Assembly: GCA_958298945.1 (NCBI GenBank)
Contig: OY282606.1
Location: 53,891,920-53,955,919, forward strand
Direction of reading: 5' to 3'
DNA length: 64,000 bases
Origin: Atherix ibis
Lineage: Eukaryota; Arthropoda; Insecta; Diptera; Athericidae
The stretch's first letter is position 1. Each line of letters opens with the position of its first letter. The translations under genes were made by a program, and so were the position numbers. Shown here in pieces: positions 1 to 11,115 of the stretch. The notes beneath the pieces are model-generated. The model was not told where the DNA came from, made no database searches, and worked only from the letters and a program-made list of their open reading frames with translations.

Positions 1-720
1 GCCCTATTCTGTACAATATCTATAGTTCCGATATGCCTACATATCCTAACATCCTCACTTACAAGTTACGCGGACAATACAGTCTTATTAACAAGTCATA
101 AACATCATTTCTCTGCCTCCAATATTTTACAAAATTATACCCTCGAACTCTAAAGCTTATTCTTGATGTGGAAAGTAAAAGAAAACGAATGAACAAGCAT
201 CCATGTCCATATATTTACTCTTCGTAGTACATCATGTCCTTTCATAAATCTTAATACAGCAATATAATTCCTTAAAAATATTAAGTGCATTATTTAGGAC
301 TAAATCTTGACCAACGATTGACCTGAAATCCATATACTTGACTCAAACGACTTGAAGTGAGCATACTATAAAAAAACTATTTAGACTCTTGGACTCACGC
401 TCAAAGGTTATTATTGTTAACAAATTACTTATTTATTATACAGTATTGAAACTTATTCAGGCCTATGGACTGGAACTCTGAGGTTCTTCAAAGCCTTCCA
501 ACTCCAGTCGTATCCAATCCATCAAAAATCCTTCTTAAAATTTTGAATGCTCCTTAATATTATTATATTCATTCTTCAAAGTTCCCTTCCTATATGAACT
601 ATCTGTTTCTCGTTATAAAAAGCTTCATGCTCGTTAATCTATCATCCCAATTCCGTTATAAAAAATTATACTCAATAATACGTTGCAGTAACACCCCTTG
701 TCGCTTGAGTCATAAAACTT
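1..720 (+). pseudogene. Jockey-type LINE ORF2 fragment (reverse transcriptase C-terminal part)
   Basis: The first bases encode a version of the jockey motif GPxLYNIYxSDxP, followed about 15 codons later by a degraded YADDT-like catalytic motif. Further on there are remnants of the KYLGLxLDxRLTWxPH, LLIYKAxLKPIWxYGLELWG and VSRYKK blocks that close jockey-type ORF2. The blocks sit in different frames, so this is a multiply frameshifted pseudogene, and the window edge cuts its N-terminal half. The intact protein would copy the LINE RNA into DNA at a nicked target. The clade call rests on motif order seen by eye. Confidence 0.75.
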
Positions 721-3330
721 ATTAAGCTAATCAAAGGTTAGCCTTATGAAGGACCAATAGCTAAAGTAGCATCGATGGCTATTAGCTTCTTCTTCACATT
801 GCTCGCTATTATTATTACATCTTTAACAACAAATGTGATTGTCACTTGTAGTAGTTCTAGATATCTAAATCCATTGCAAACAAATTAGGATCAGTCCATC
901 AAAAAATGGCTTTGATTTTTCAGAAATTTAAAAAATACCTTTATTTATAAAAATAACAATGTATTTAATGAAAACGTGGAAAGTACTAAATAGATTTGTA
1001 GTCATTGAAAAATTCAGTACAGATTTTGCATGAAATGCCAATGCTTAAAAGAATCAGATTACGATGACTACTGTATATAAATATGGTTTCCAAATATTAA
1101 AGCATATTTCTCTTAATTTTAGATATAATATCCTTTTTTCAAATTTAAATAGAATATTCATAGAAAAAAATTTCAGAGAAACTTAAAAAAATTAAGTCAA
1201 TCTTCTAGACTAAACCTAAAACTTTTTTGATAAAGATTTGGGACACCTTGAAATGTATTTAGCTATGCAATAGTAGCCTTAAATCTTTGATATACAATAA
1301 TAGAAATAATTCGATAATTGTATATAAATTTTTTATTTGGATCATGAATGAGGCTTATTTAAAAAAAACTAACTTTATTTAAGACTTATAAATTATCAAA
1401 GGACATTACTAAATCTATCTAAAAGGGTTAACTTATATGTGTATGCAAGTCAGCAATTAATAAAATGTACTATAATAAATTTTTGTAGATTTTCCTTTTT
1501 GAAACTTCGAAAAATAAACAACATCGAATTTTCTAATTCAGATTAGGGATGTGGTTATCCCAATTATATATAATGACTAACTAAATTATCACTTGTCCTA
1601 GTTTATGGTAGATACTCTAATCAAGTAGGCACTTTTATTTTTTTATTATATTGCTATTTATCTTTGATAAATTTATAAGCTTTTAATTTCTTAGATAGTC
1701 ATTTTTGAATAGTATATACTTATTCTGATCCTCGTAGAAGTTGACAAAATTGTGTTATTCAACGGTCAATACATTATTTTACAACTCAATTGTCCCAACT
1801 TCAACTAATGTCATTTATTCCAAAAATTTTACCAAATATGTTTATAATTTATGATTTATTAAGATTAAAAGAATTAGATTTTCATAAACTGTATTATTTA
1901 TATTTGCAATTTTTTTAATTAGTAAATCATTATTCGTTGGCCTTACAATTTCATTTCTCATTTTGGATTTTTGTTTCTAGTAAATGATAGATTAGGTAAA
2001 TTTTTATATTTTTTGCCTTGGGTAATCCAATTTTCACGAAGTATTCCTTGATAACATTTCATTACCATCACTTTCGTCTGCTTTTTTAACGTAAATTGTT
2101 AATCTTATCAAATCGACGGAGTCTTTTTGGCTTTAAAAGGTTTTTTTTGAAGTCGTTTGCACGTTCAGATTATGCTATATACATATCTATGCCAAAAGAA
2201 CGTATAGATAATATATTAATATTTTAAGCATAATAGTAAGTAGGCATTCAGTTGCATCTATAGTACCTATCTCACTTAGTATATTTTTTATTATAATCGT
2301 ATATCTACTCGATCTTTAATTAAACTGTGCTGAAAGCTATTTATCTTGTTTTACTGCCCAAGTTAATAAGTATAAAAAATAATTATTTTAGATTACATTT
2401 TCATTTAAATATAAAGTTTGATCAAGTTTAGATTATTTTATAATTTTCGAAAATTGTTTGTCTTTTAGTGAAAATAAGATTATTGTTTCCAATTTCATAT
2501 CTAAAGCCAAAAATATGAGTAATAGAATATCTTTCAAATATATTTGAACAAACTCCATTTTTTAATAACACTTTAAACTGATAAAAAAGTAAAATGGAAA
2601 AAAAATTGCTGTAAATGCTTCTCTCATACTATCCAAATATTTGTTCAAATTATTTTACCGAAAATCAGAGTTCAGTTTTTTATGAAAAATTGTATTTGAG
2701 AAAAATTACCTGGTTGAGTTATTTAAAATATTTTCTTGCTGATCTACTTTAGCTTACCTAAAATAAAGGATATGAATAATAACTTTATTACAGAAAGAAA
2801 ACGCGCTACTTAGCTATTTTTTCAATAAAGTCGACTTACTACTAATAAGCAAACTCACAATTCTACGCATTTCACAAAATCTACTGAGAACTTCTACTTA
2901 AGTATGCCAAATTTTCGATCTCATTGTATAGTTTAGCACTATTAAGTCTATAAGCTCAACAAAGCTAGATCCTTTCGGTATAGTTAAGCTTAGTTTTCTT
3001 TTTTATATTATTCATTTATTGTGAGGTTAATAATTGCCTGTTAAGAATGCTTGTTAAGAATGCTTGTTAATAATTGTCTTTAAGGACTCCTAAAAGTTTA
3101 AAATTCAAATTAACGATATCAATAAGTAATTGATAGACATGTCTGTTGGTGCTAAAATTATTTTGATTGCAAAATACAAGAATCTTTATAAATTTTATTA
3201 ATTACTGTCGCATTCCTTTTGTAAAGATATAAAACAATAATAAGGTTCACATAATAAATACAAAATAGAAATATTTAATCAGTTTTATATAACGTTTTTT
3301 TTAATTGGTTTAATATCTGTCCGATATTTG
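721..3330. other. A+T-rich stretch without recognised gene
   Basis: I see no open frame with recognisable coding character. Around 3035-3075 a short direct repeat of about 14 bp (TGTTAAGAATGCT) occurs. The rest is low-complexity A+T-rich DNA with many poly-A and poly-T runs. Confidence 0.6.
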
Positions 3331-3334
3331 ATGG

Positions 3335-3450
3335 TATCCTACAGGGAAGTATGCTTGATCACATCCTCTACAAAATTTATACATCCGATATTTCTGTCCT
3401 GACTGTTTCTATCTTACGAATATTCTTATAATGGTTAGCACATTGCGAAT
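3335..3450 (+). pseudogene. Jockey-type LINE fragment, piece A (before SINE-like insertion)
   Basis: The translation reads GILQGSMLDHILYKIYTSDI, a degraded form of the jockey reverse-transcriptase core GVPQGSxLGPxLYNIYTSDIP. The expected continuation (SEIxQxQxQTxQNW) appears only at about 3835-3884, after the SINE-like unit. The same block occurs uninterrupted at 25200-25240. So one jockey copy appears to have been split by the SINE-like insertion. Confidence 0.65.
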
Positions 3451-3454
3451 ATGA

Positions 3455-3832
3455 ACAATATTAGAAGAGATAGAGAAATGTCGGTATACTTGTCTTCCTT
3501 AGCAGATGATCGATCTACTTCAGATATCGTACTGCTGATTTTTTGGTGCGGTACCATGCTTTGCTCAGTAGAAAGGGGGGCCATTATACACATTTCGCGT
3601 TGTTTTCTTTGACCAATACAATAAGGGTGTTTATCTACGATTAGTATTTCCGTGTTAGCTTTTTCAATTGTTTTCTCCGCATTTTTTTTGTGAAGGAAAG
3701 GATAACGAGAGAAGGAAATGAAAGCAGAATTTTTTTGGAAATTATTGTAGGAACATGCCTACGTGGGAATTAAATCTACGACCCCTTGGGTGGTAATTCA
3801 ACACGCTAATGACTGTACTACTGGGCTGACAA
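3455..3832 (-). repeat. tRNA-derived SINE-like element, copy 1 (long form)
   Basis: Read on the minus strand, 3832 down to about 3750 resembles a tRNA: an A-box-like segment (AGTAGTACAGTCATTAGCG) and, about 45 bases on, a B-box-like segment (AGATTTAATTCCC), where RNA polymerase III would bind. The same head is found at 27407 and 52538. After the shared sequence GTTATCCTTTCCTTCAC and an A run, the unit continues for some 230 bases with clear similarity to 27545-27770 (for example GAGCAAAGCATG and CTGCACCAAA-like blocks). It interrupts a jockey LINE. Confidence 0.6.
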
Positions 3833-4870
3833 TATTCTTCCGAAATTATGCAAGCCCAAACTCAAACCCTCCAGAACTGGTTACCACACTTCCTACAGAC
3901 CAATAAGTCTCCTTCCAATACTTTTAAAAATCTTTGAAGAAGTAGTCCTCCACCCGTAAATTTAATTCCCAACTATTAGTTTGGTTTTCGCACCGAACGA
4001 CCGGGCAGTGTCATCGATTTCATTGCATCCTCTTTAGAGAGAAAAACTTTTGATCGATTTTGGTACCCGGGCTTACTATGGAAACTCAAGAGGATCCTTC
4101 TTTCCATCTATTTCTTAGTACTAAAATCATCTCTTTCTAATCGACGCTTCCAAGCAAACGATTCGAATGAACTCTCCGATATCTCTCCGATATTGCCTGT
4201 TGTTCCATGGGCTATATTTGGATCCATTCTCTACCGCATTTATAATCCGATATCCCAATCTGTACCAACACCTTCTTTGCTACATCCACCCAAAATCCCC
4301 AAAATGCTTCCGAAATTCTCCAAACCTTTCAGAACTGGTTTTCCAAGTAGAGAATAAAAGTTAATTAACGTAAAACTAACTTTTGCTCTCTATGCATTTC
4401 AATGCATATATTTTAAAAGTGATATACCACAAGACAATGACGTTCAATACCCAAGACTGTACCTAGACAAACGCTTGTTTATAGAGCCCACACACGAAAC
4501 TTCAAAGACTACAACTAAACACACGAAACCGCCAACTACTTCGATTTCCAAGCAAACGTTCTAAACTTCCAATAGACAGCAAATTACATTTATAGAATAA
4601 CTTGCTAAAACTGATATGGGCTTACAGACTAGAACTCTGGCTATTTATAATTGAAGGGAAATGCATCCCGTCAGTCTTTAATAGTTCGTAAAATTGTTGA
4701 TGCGCCTTTTTGTGTTCATTAAAATCATGACCTTAAAGATCCTTATATTCGTGCTGCGACTTTGTCTCGTTATACAAACTTCTATAATCATATAATTATT
4801 TTATTTTAAATACCCATCAATGTGCTTATAGTATCTCGTCCTGAAACTAATATAATACCAAGTTTTTACA
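3833..4870 (+). pseudogene. Jockey-type LINE ORF2, pieces A (end) and B
   Basis: 3833-3884 carries the block SEIxQAQTQTLQNW, which continues the fragment at 3335-3450. At about 3885 a second copy starts with SYRPISLLPILLKIFEEVVL, the fingers region of a jockey reverse transcriptase. It continues through WYPGLLWKLKRIL, LSNRRFQ, a damaged GSILYRIYNP (normally GPILYNIYTS), LYLDKRLF and ALKSIWAYRLELW-like blocks to about 4870. At least four frames are needed, so it is dead. No 3' poly-A tail is obvious. Mauritiana-type mariner copy 1 starts 18 bases downstream. Confidence 0.75.
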
Positions 4871-4961
4871 TTATTCTTTATTTATATACTAGGTATATAA
4901 GCTTAAATCCGTTTTTTTAGACAAAAAAAAGAATGTTTTTTTATAGAGAGCAAAAACAAAT

Positions 4962-6055
4962 TTACTCAAAGTACTTGCCCTCGCTAGCTACACATTTTTC
5001 CCATCTCTCGGGCAATTTGTAGATACCCCGCCAAAAAAATTCCTTCTCTTTCGAGGCAAACCACTCATCAAGCCATTTTCAGACGTCTTCGTAAGAATCG
5101 AAGTGCTGCTCGGCGAGCGCGTGGCCCATTGACGAAAACAGGTGGTAGTTGGAAGGGGCCAGGTGTGGTGAATAAGCGGGGTGGGGTAGCACCTCCCAGT
5201 TGAGTGTCTCCAAGTACTTTCGGACCATTTTTGAAGTGTGCGATGGTGCGTTGTCGTGGAGGAAAATCAGCTTGTCATGTCTTTGTTGATAATCCGTCCT
5301 TTTTTCACGCAGAGCACGGTGCAATTTAATATGTTGTTGGTGGTAGCGGTGGGCATTGACAGTTTCACCAAGTTTCAGCATCTCATAGTAGACGATACCC
5401 TGTTGGTCCCAACAAACGCACAGCATCGTCTTCCGTCCGAAGCGATTTAGTTTTGGGGAAGATGTTGATGGTTGACATGGATCAACCCACGATTTCTTGC
5501 GTTTAGAATTCTCGAAATATATCCACTGTTCATAGCCTGTCACAATCCAATGCAGGAACGACGGAAGACGATACTTTGCATTTTGTGGGATCAGCAGGGT
5601 ATCGTCTACTATGAGATGTGTCTTTTTTGTCTGGCGAGCAACATCTTGCATATGTTTTGCCGTCGCTCCATCTGCCTATCGTTCAATTCATGCGGCACCC
5701 ATTTTCCGATCTTTTCAATCTTCCCCATGGCACGCAGACGTATGGAAATGGCTGGTTGAGTAACACCCAATTGCTCCGCGAGTATTTTTTGCGATTGGGT
5801 ATCGTTTTCATCCAAAAGAGCCTGCAATTGATGGTCCTCAACCTTTGTAGGCCGATTTTCACGCTTCTTGTCCCACAAGTCAAAATTGCCGTCTTTGAAC
5901 CGACGAAACCAATCTCAGCACGTTGTTTCCGATAAAGCACTATCATCATAGGCCTCCATAAGCATTAGATGTGATTCGGCAGCCGATTTCTTCAAATTGA
6001 AGCAGAAAAGCAGAGATTCCCGCATATGCTCTTTTTCTGGCACAAAACTAGACAT
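4962..6055 (-). pseudogene. Mariner transposase pseudogene (mauritiana type, copy 1)
   Basis: The start ATG is 6055-6053 (MSSFVPEKEHMR) and the stop is at 4962-4964, about 345 codons plus an insertion. N-terminal helix-turn-helix blocks (FCFNLKKSAAESH, EQLGVTQPAISIRLRAMGKI) are followed by the DDE domain. The catalytic triad (normally DD34D) is broken: the first site reads TGYEQW instead of TGDEKW, the second (LHDNAPSH) is intact, and the third reads SPHLAPSNY instead of SPDLAPSDY. Several frameshifts occur near 5620-5950. An inverted 59-bp insertion replaces the sequence between LARQK and FLHW. It cannot encode an active enzyme. The codon after FDL is TGG here, unlike the TGA in copies 2 and 3. 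Confidence 0.9.
5379..5618. repeat. Inverted 59-bp duplication inside mariner copy 1
   Basis: Bases 5379-5437 and 5560-5618 are reverse complements of one another over 59 positions with about 7 mismatches. The first arm is the native transposase segment (RKTMLCVCWDQQGIVYYEM). The second is the same segment in the wrong orientation, placed upstream in the gene, where it replaces only a few native bases. Confidence 0.85.
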
Positions 6056-6716
6056 GATTACCAAAGAAAGACTCATGTTGTTGTACGAAATTGTTGACAA
6101 TGTGCACTGATTAATGTTGACAGATGTCAAACTCATAAAAAAAAGTATGGCGTGCCCATGGTAGATTAATACGCTCACTCACACCATCTATGACCAAACA
6201 GCGGATTTAAGATTATACCCCTGGTATATACGTACAGATGAGCAGAAAAAACTTCAATAGATGTTTACTCCCCATAATCCTTTTCGTTTATTATTGCTAT
6301 TATTTAAATTTCCTTGTTACTAGTTTATAGTTGCAGACAACTGTAAAAAATCATTTGAATAAATTCTTATTATTATTATAAAAATATTATAAACAAAGAA
6401 TTAATGTATTCAAAAAAGAACATTTTTGTAGATTTGATAAGATAAATGTACATACCTCTATAATTATGGGTCGCAATGTACCCAGCAGATATTTTATATT
6501 ATTACATTTATAAGAGTAGACGTATATGAAAATACCTCTATACAACGAAACTTATTGATTAGCTTTAATAAAGCTGAATAGTCAATAATATTTGCTAATG
6601 GCAACAAAAAACAAAGCAAACAATAAAAGCACGTACAGATATCATTGAACAAAATTTAAAAATAAAAATTCATAAAACAATTAAATAAAAAGTCTTTGAT
6701 TTAAAAATAATTTAAA

Positions 6717-6868
6717 AACTAGTTAATATTTTATAGAATTTTCATTTTAGATGCATTGCACAAAGAGCACATACGAACGTTTATTTTTCTTTCTTTCTAA
6801 ATTTAAATCATTTTACAATTAATTTGCAAATATATTCCGTTCCCCCTTCGCCTATTCAAAAGAATCTA
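6717..6868 (+). repeat. Dispersed repeat, copy 1 (also at 10998-11115)
   Basis: The segment beginning CTAGTTAATATTTTATAGAA and ending AAAGAATCTATTGAATATAT recurs at 10998-11115 with high identity. The second copy lacks about 45 internal bases (from about 6808 to 6855). It has no coding potential. Its nature is unknown; a short non-autonomous element or a segmental copy are both possible. Confidence 0.75.
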
Positions 6869-7060
6869 TTGAATATATATTTTTTATTGTAAAATATTAA
6901 AAAAATTTATTGGCATAATTTTCCTCAATATGAGTAATAATAATACAATAATCTGTAATACAATTCAATTTTCTAGATGGTTTCCTTAAGTGAAATATCA
7001 TAGAATTATTGTAGATAGCATTTACGAGTAGCATTTGTATTTTTAGTATTATTAAGTAAG

Positions 7061-7061
<1 letters not shown>

Positions 7062-7102
<41 letters not shown>
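7062..7102 (+). repeat. (ATT)n microsatellite
   Basis: About 13 to 14 uninterrupted ATT units. On the minus strand this reads as a run of Asn codons, which creates a spurious open frame. Confidence 0.95.
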
Positions 7103-7103
<1 letters not shown>

Positions 7104-9257
7104 AGTATTGTTATTTCTCAAATCGATGTTATTAATTTTTTATTAAATACAGTACATTATTTCTGAAACCATTTTGAATATATTTGAAAAAATAACAACA
7201 TTCAATGTATTATTCATTATAAAATGAAAGTTTCTTATATTTTATTTTATTATAGGTCTTTAAGGATATTTAGTTTTTTTCTCAAAGATACTTACTAGAA
7301 AAAGTTCGACAATTTGTTAACCGTGTGGGATTTGATCGAACGCCTATAATAATTTTTAGTAAAGAAATGCTTTGGGTAATTAAGAAAACTATAGAGAATA
7401 GCGAAATTATTCTGTAATTGACTAGCAACATATTGGAGTCAATGAGTCAAAAATTGTTATTGTAGAAATTTCCTTTACCATATCAAATCCACCAAATATA
7501 TATTTCTAGTAAATATTAACAAATACTTATCAATATGTTTTTCATATTTTAAATACAATAGATCATAATACTAAGCCTCATCATATGCAAGCACTCTGGA
7601 TTATTTATAATCCTTATGAAATGGTTTCAATGAGCATTGAAAAGAATTTTTTCAATTAAATGAAATAAAATATATAAAATATTTTGATTTATTATTTATA
7701 GTATCATAAAATGTATGTTTGTACTCGCTGGTTCATACACAAAAAAAACATAAAAGTCAGCTAGTTCATATACGAGCGCTTTTATACGGATATGTGGGCA
7801 CATATGATTCAACTTTATTAAAGGAAATAAAGCTGGCTACCAACCAGTATAAATATTTATATACATAATTACTCTTTGGTAACATATTATGTATTGTAAT
7901 ATTAAAAATTATTCTAGCGTTAATTCTACTGTTGAATATTGTTTGAACATAAGTGCTTCCTGGAAAAGTAGAATACAATAAATGTAAAGTTTTCCTGAAA
8001 TATGTATTTGTGAACTGGGATAAGAAATCAGTAAATAAAACTTTTTCTCAGAAAACTTTCTACCTAAAAGTATTCAAATTTTAATGAGTTATATTACATA
8101 TTGGAGCGTTCACAAACAACTTACATATTAAATTACATATTAATAGTATATATCTACACGTATACTATATTAAATCCAGTCGATTATTAGGAATAACTAC
8201 ATGTACAGTTATTAAAACTTTATTGAATTAAAAAAGAATAATAAAGATCTTAAGTAATTCAGTTTATTTGTTTGTTTGTTTTTTTGTTATTTTAATAGAC
8301 TCTGTAAATAATGCGTAAACTTAAAATTCTTGGAAAATTTAACTCACACTTTTTAGTATCCATTCATATACTTCTTCGTCTATTATACCCTTTTAGTAGT
8401 GAAAGTCATTTAGGTCGAATAAAAATATAGCATAAATATAAACCTCAAAAACGTCAAAGTACTGTCAGGAAATTTTAAAATATTTTAGGCGCCGTGGGTA
8501 GAGTTATGAAAGCTTTCCGATGAAAGGTAAAATACATTATGGAACTGACAATAACATATCTCCCCAAGTCACGTTACTCTTCAAAGCAATTTTCTAAATG
8601 TTACGTGAGATAAAATACGAATATGGATTATAAACATGGTAATGTACGAAAGTTAAAAAAAAATTGCCTGTGTATAGTGCACGTGTTCAACAATATCTGG
8701 AAATTTTGCAATCTGAATATTTTTAATGAACTTGTAATCTGAGTGCGTAAGATAAAAAATTATAAAATTATTCTAAGAAGTAACTACAGATGTAAAACGT
8801 TACTAAATGTTACTAGCTCCGCCAAAGACGGTCCCAAGCCCGGCTGTGAAATTAGAAATGAAACCTGTATGGAAGGGGTTAGCGCTAACCGTTTTGCTGT
8901 TGAACCTGTTTTATAGCTAGCCATACAACATTAGACCAGCATTGCAACTATAATTATTCACCAATTATTCCCAGTAACTTAAAGTCCTCTCCCTCAATTA
9001 AAATTTCGGGAATGCTGAACTCTAGCCGGAGAGAAGGGGGGGGGGGGGGCTTGGCGTTGATTCTACCAATCAATAAAAACCATTTTGATTAAACAGCAGA
9101 ACAAAGAAAACAATAGGCAGAATCAGAGGTAACTGACGTGGTGAAAAAAATTACGTATTTCCTCATTGAATATGCGCTCTTTATATATACACATATAGAT
9201 ACGGAGTTGTTCAGCAATTAACCAATATCCTGTCAAAGAACCAGGCTTACCATATAT

Positions 9258-10262
9258 AAGGTGGTCCATCTAGCGGTTGCATTTTGAACCACTATTTATT
9301 TGAAGTACTTGAGTGTTAAATGTCATCACGAATTGACAGATTGTTCTTTGAAAGTCAGAATTTGACGAAATGGTAATCCATACACTTGAAGAAAACTGGG
9401 AAATATTGAGAAAATACTTCCAAAGTGGTGAGTCTTCAACCCAAACTGTGAGAAATTTTTAAAAAAATGAGCAAAAATCGAATGCCATTACGTCAACTTG
9501 TGGACAAATTCGTGAAGCGAGTTCGTTGGTTGCCAAAGCAACTCGTTCCCGCTCTAATACAGCGCGTACGACCGAGAATATTGCCGCCGTTGCTGAAAAC
9601 GTCAGTGATCATCCATCAACATCAGGAATTGAACATTTCTCGCACTTCTCTGTTGAGAATTTTGCACAAAGATCTCGGTATGAAAGCTTAGAAAGTTCAA
9701 TTAGTCCAACAACTAAAGCCGCATGACCATCCGATGCGTTTTCGGTTTGCCCAATGAGCTCAAGATGAATTGGCCGAAGATGAGCATTTTTACCGAAAAA
9801 TCATCTTTTCGGATGAGGCCCATTTTCACCTCGGTGGGTATGTCAACAAACAAAATTGTCGCATTTGGGGCCAGAAAATCCATACGTCACCATAGAAAAG
9901 CCAATGCATCCACAACAAGTCACGGTTTGGTGCGGATTTTGGACTGGAGGCATCATTCTTCTTCGAAAACGATGAAGGAGCCGCCGTTACGGTCAATGGT
10001 GAGCGCTATCGTGGCATGCTCAACGAATTTTTGTTTCAAAAAGTTGAAGAGAATGGCATGTACGACATTTGGTTTCAACAGGAGGGGGCCACTTGCCACA
10101 CAGCCAACGTAACAATCCAACTTTTGGGCACTGCTTTCGAAAACCGAATAATCAGCCAAAATTCTGATGTCAATTGGCCTCCTCGGAGCTGTGATTTGAG
10201 CCCGTTGGAATATTTTTTATGGGGAGCCGTTAAGGATAAATTTCTTATAAGAGCATTATAAG
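9258..10262 (+). mobile_element. Rosa-like (DD41D) mariner-superfamily element, copy 1
   Basis: The left end resembles TAAGGTGGTCCATCTAGCGG followed by TTGCATTTT, similar to the ends at 10377 and 62298 (CAGGGTGRACCAT, then about TTAAAAGTTGC). The transposase starts at ATG 9370 (MVIHTLEENWEIL) and runs through several frames. Recognisable blocks are the paired DNA-binding helices, IIFSDEAHFHLGGYVNKQN (first Asp), NGERYRGMLNEFLF, WFQQEGATCHT (second Asp changed to Glu) and WPPRSCDLSPLEYFLWG (third Asp changed to Glu). The gap between the second and third sites is 41 residues, the spacing reported for the rosa family. No proper right end is seen. The stop codons and catalytic changes make it inactive. 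Confidence 0.8.
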
Positions 10263-10376
10263 AAATATGTTGGATAGTAACTGGTATTCTGGAGAAGAGC
10301 AACTCTAATATATCCAAAACAACGCGCGCTTGTAGCTGGCATCTTCTTCAGCCAGAAGCTGAAGCCTGTTATTATA

Positions 10377-10402
10377 CAGGGTGGACCATATAAAAGTTGC
10401 AG
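10377..10402 (+). repeat. Solitary terminal repeat of the rosa-like family
   Basis: After TA, the sequence CAGGGTGGACCATATAAAAG matches the terminus at 62298, but it points the same way as the left end at 9258. So it cannot be the right-hand inverted repeat of that copy. It looks like an isolated end of another copy. Confidence 0.6.
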
Positions 10403-10440
10403 TTATTACTATCATAAATAGCATATTATTACTATCATAA

Positions 10441-10997
10441 ATGTTCATGCCCTTATGGAAGAGTCTGTCGATTCAGAAAAGAATACCTTTTTTGAAGAGG
10501 TAGACGAGCTTACAGAGTTTAACAGCAAGATAGGAAGGGAGTCCATATTGAGGCGATACTTCGACACCCAAAGCTTGCATGAGACCAATGTTAATGAATT
10601 CCGAACTATCCAATTATTAGCGGCAAATGAAATATTCGTTGAAAGTGCCTGGTTGTTGCGGAACAAAGTACAAACTTGAACTTATTGCAGTAATCAGAAA
10701 CATAATCAAGGATATACGCCCTAGAGAATTATCGTGAATTGTGAAGAGCAGAGAAGAGGAATCATAGATACAAGAAAAAAGCCAGGTTTGTGAAATCTCA
10801 AAATATGGAGACCAACTGTATCAGGCGTAGAAATTTAATTAGCTGTGGGCAAAATGAGATGATTTACAGCACGATGCTCATCATGCCGCAGAAAAGTTAG
10901 TGATCTGATTTCTGATCAAATGGGTATAATTTGTGGAACATTTTGATAAACTACTAATAAACAACACGCTTTGGCGGTCCCACCTCACAAAGAAGAC
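10441..10997 (+). pseudogene. LINE fragment: AP-endonuclease-like domain
   Basis: The open segment near 10455-10679 contains FNSKIGRESILRRYF, SLHETNVNEFRTIQLLAANE and WLLRNKVQT. These line up with the DFNAKIGxE, SLHExxNxNGxRLIxLAA and WFPxKxIHKxTW blocks of the endonuclease domain of APE-type LINEs, proteins often labelled craniofacial development protein 2-like. The nuclease would nick target DNA. Further downstream the reading is lost. The reverse-transcriptase part follows after the dispersed repeat at 10998-11115. Confidence 0.65.
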
Positions 10998-11115
10998 TAG
11001 TTAATATTGTATAAAATTTTCATTTTAGATGCATTGCACAAGGAGCACATAAGAACGTTTATTTTTCTTTCTTTCTAAATTTAAAAGAATCTATTGAATA
11101 TATATTGAATATACA
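10998..11115 (+). repeat. Dispersed repeat, copy 2, inside a LINE
   Basis: Near-identical to 6717-6868 but lacking about 45 internal bases. It sits between the endonuclease-like and reverse-transcriptase-like parts of the LINE relic, so it was probably inserted or copied there after the LINE had landed. Confidence 0.75.

Larger units (their letters stand above)
4889..6224 (-). mobile_element. Mauritiana-type mariner, copy 1 (Mos1-like), full length but dead
   Basis: The element runs between TA dinucleotides (4887-4888 and 6225-6226) and ends in inverted repeats of the form CYAGGTRTATAAGCTTAAATCCG, the right end having several changes. It is about 1.34 kb, the usual mariner size. The same ends occur in the copies at 49724 and 58209. 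The transposase lies on the minus strand. Family assignment rests on its C-terminal blocks (MGHALAEQHFDSY, KLPERWDKCIASEGKYFE), which closely resemble those of Drosophila Mos1. It also carries an internal inverted insertion (5560-5618). Confidence 0.9.
6227..9250. other. A+T-rich stretch without recognised gene
   Basis: No coding region recognised. It contains the dispersed repeat at 6717-6868, an (ATT)n microsatellite at 7062-7102 and a run of 14 G at 9036-9049. A more G+C-rich segment around 8815-9060 (it includes AAAGACGGTCCCAAGCCCGG) looks like eroded LINE-derived sequence, but I could not confirm this. Confidence 0.5.

Noticed and set aside
5238..5935. Plus-strand open frames across mariner copy 1
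   Set aside because: They are the reverse of the minus-strand transposase and of its inverted insertion, not genes.
6897..7121. Open frame with a run of Asn codons on the minus strand
   Set aside because: It is created by the (ATT)n microsatellite at 7062-7102; nothing else in the frame looks like protein.
10377..10402. Right-hand inverted repeat of the rosa-like copy at 9258
   Set aside because: It has the same orientation as the left end, so it cannot be its inverted partner.
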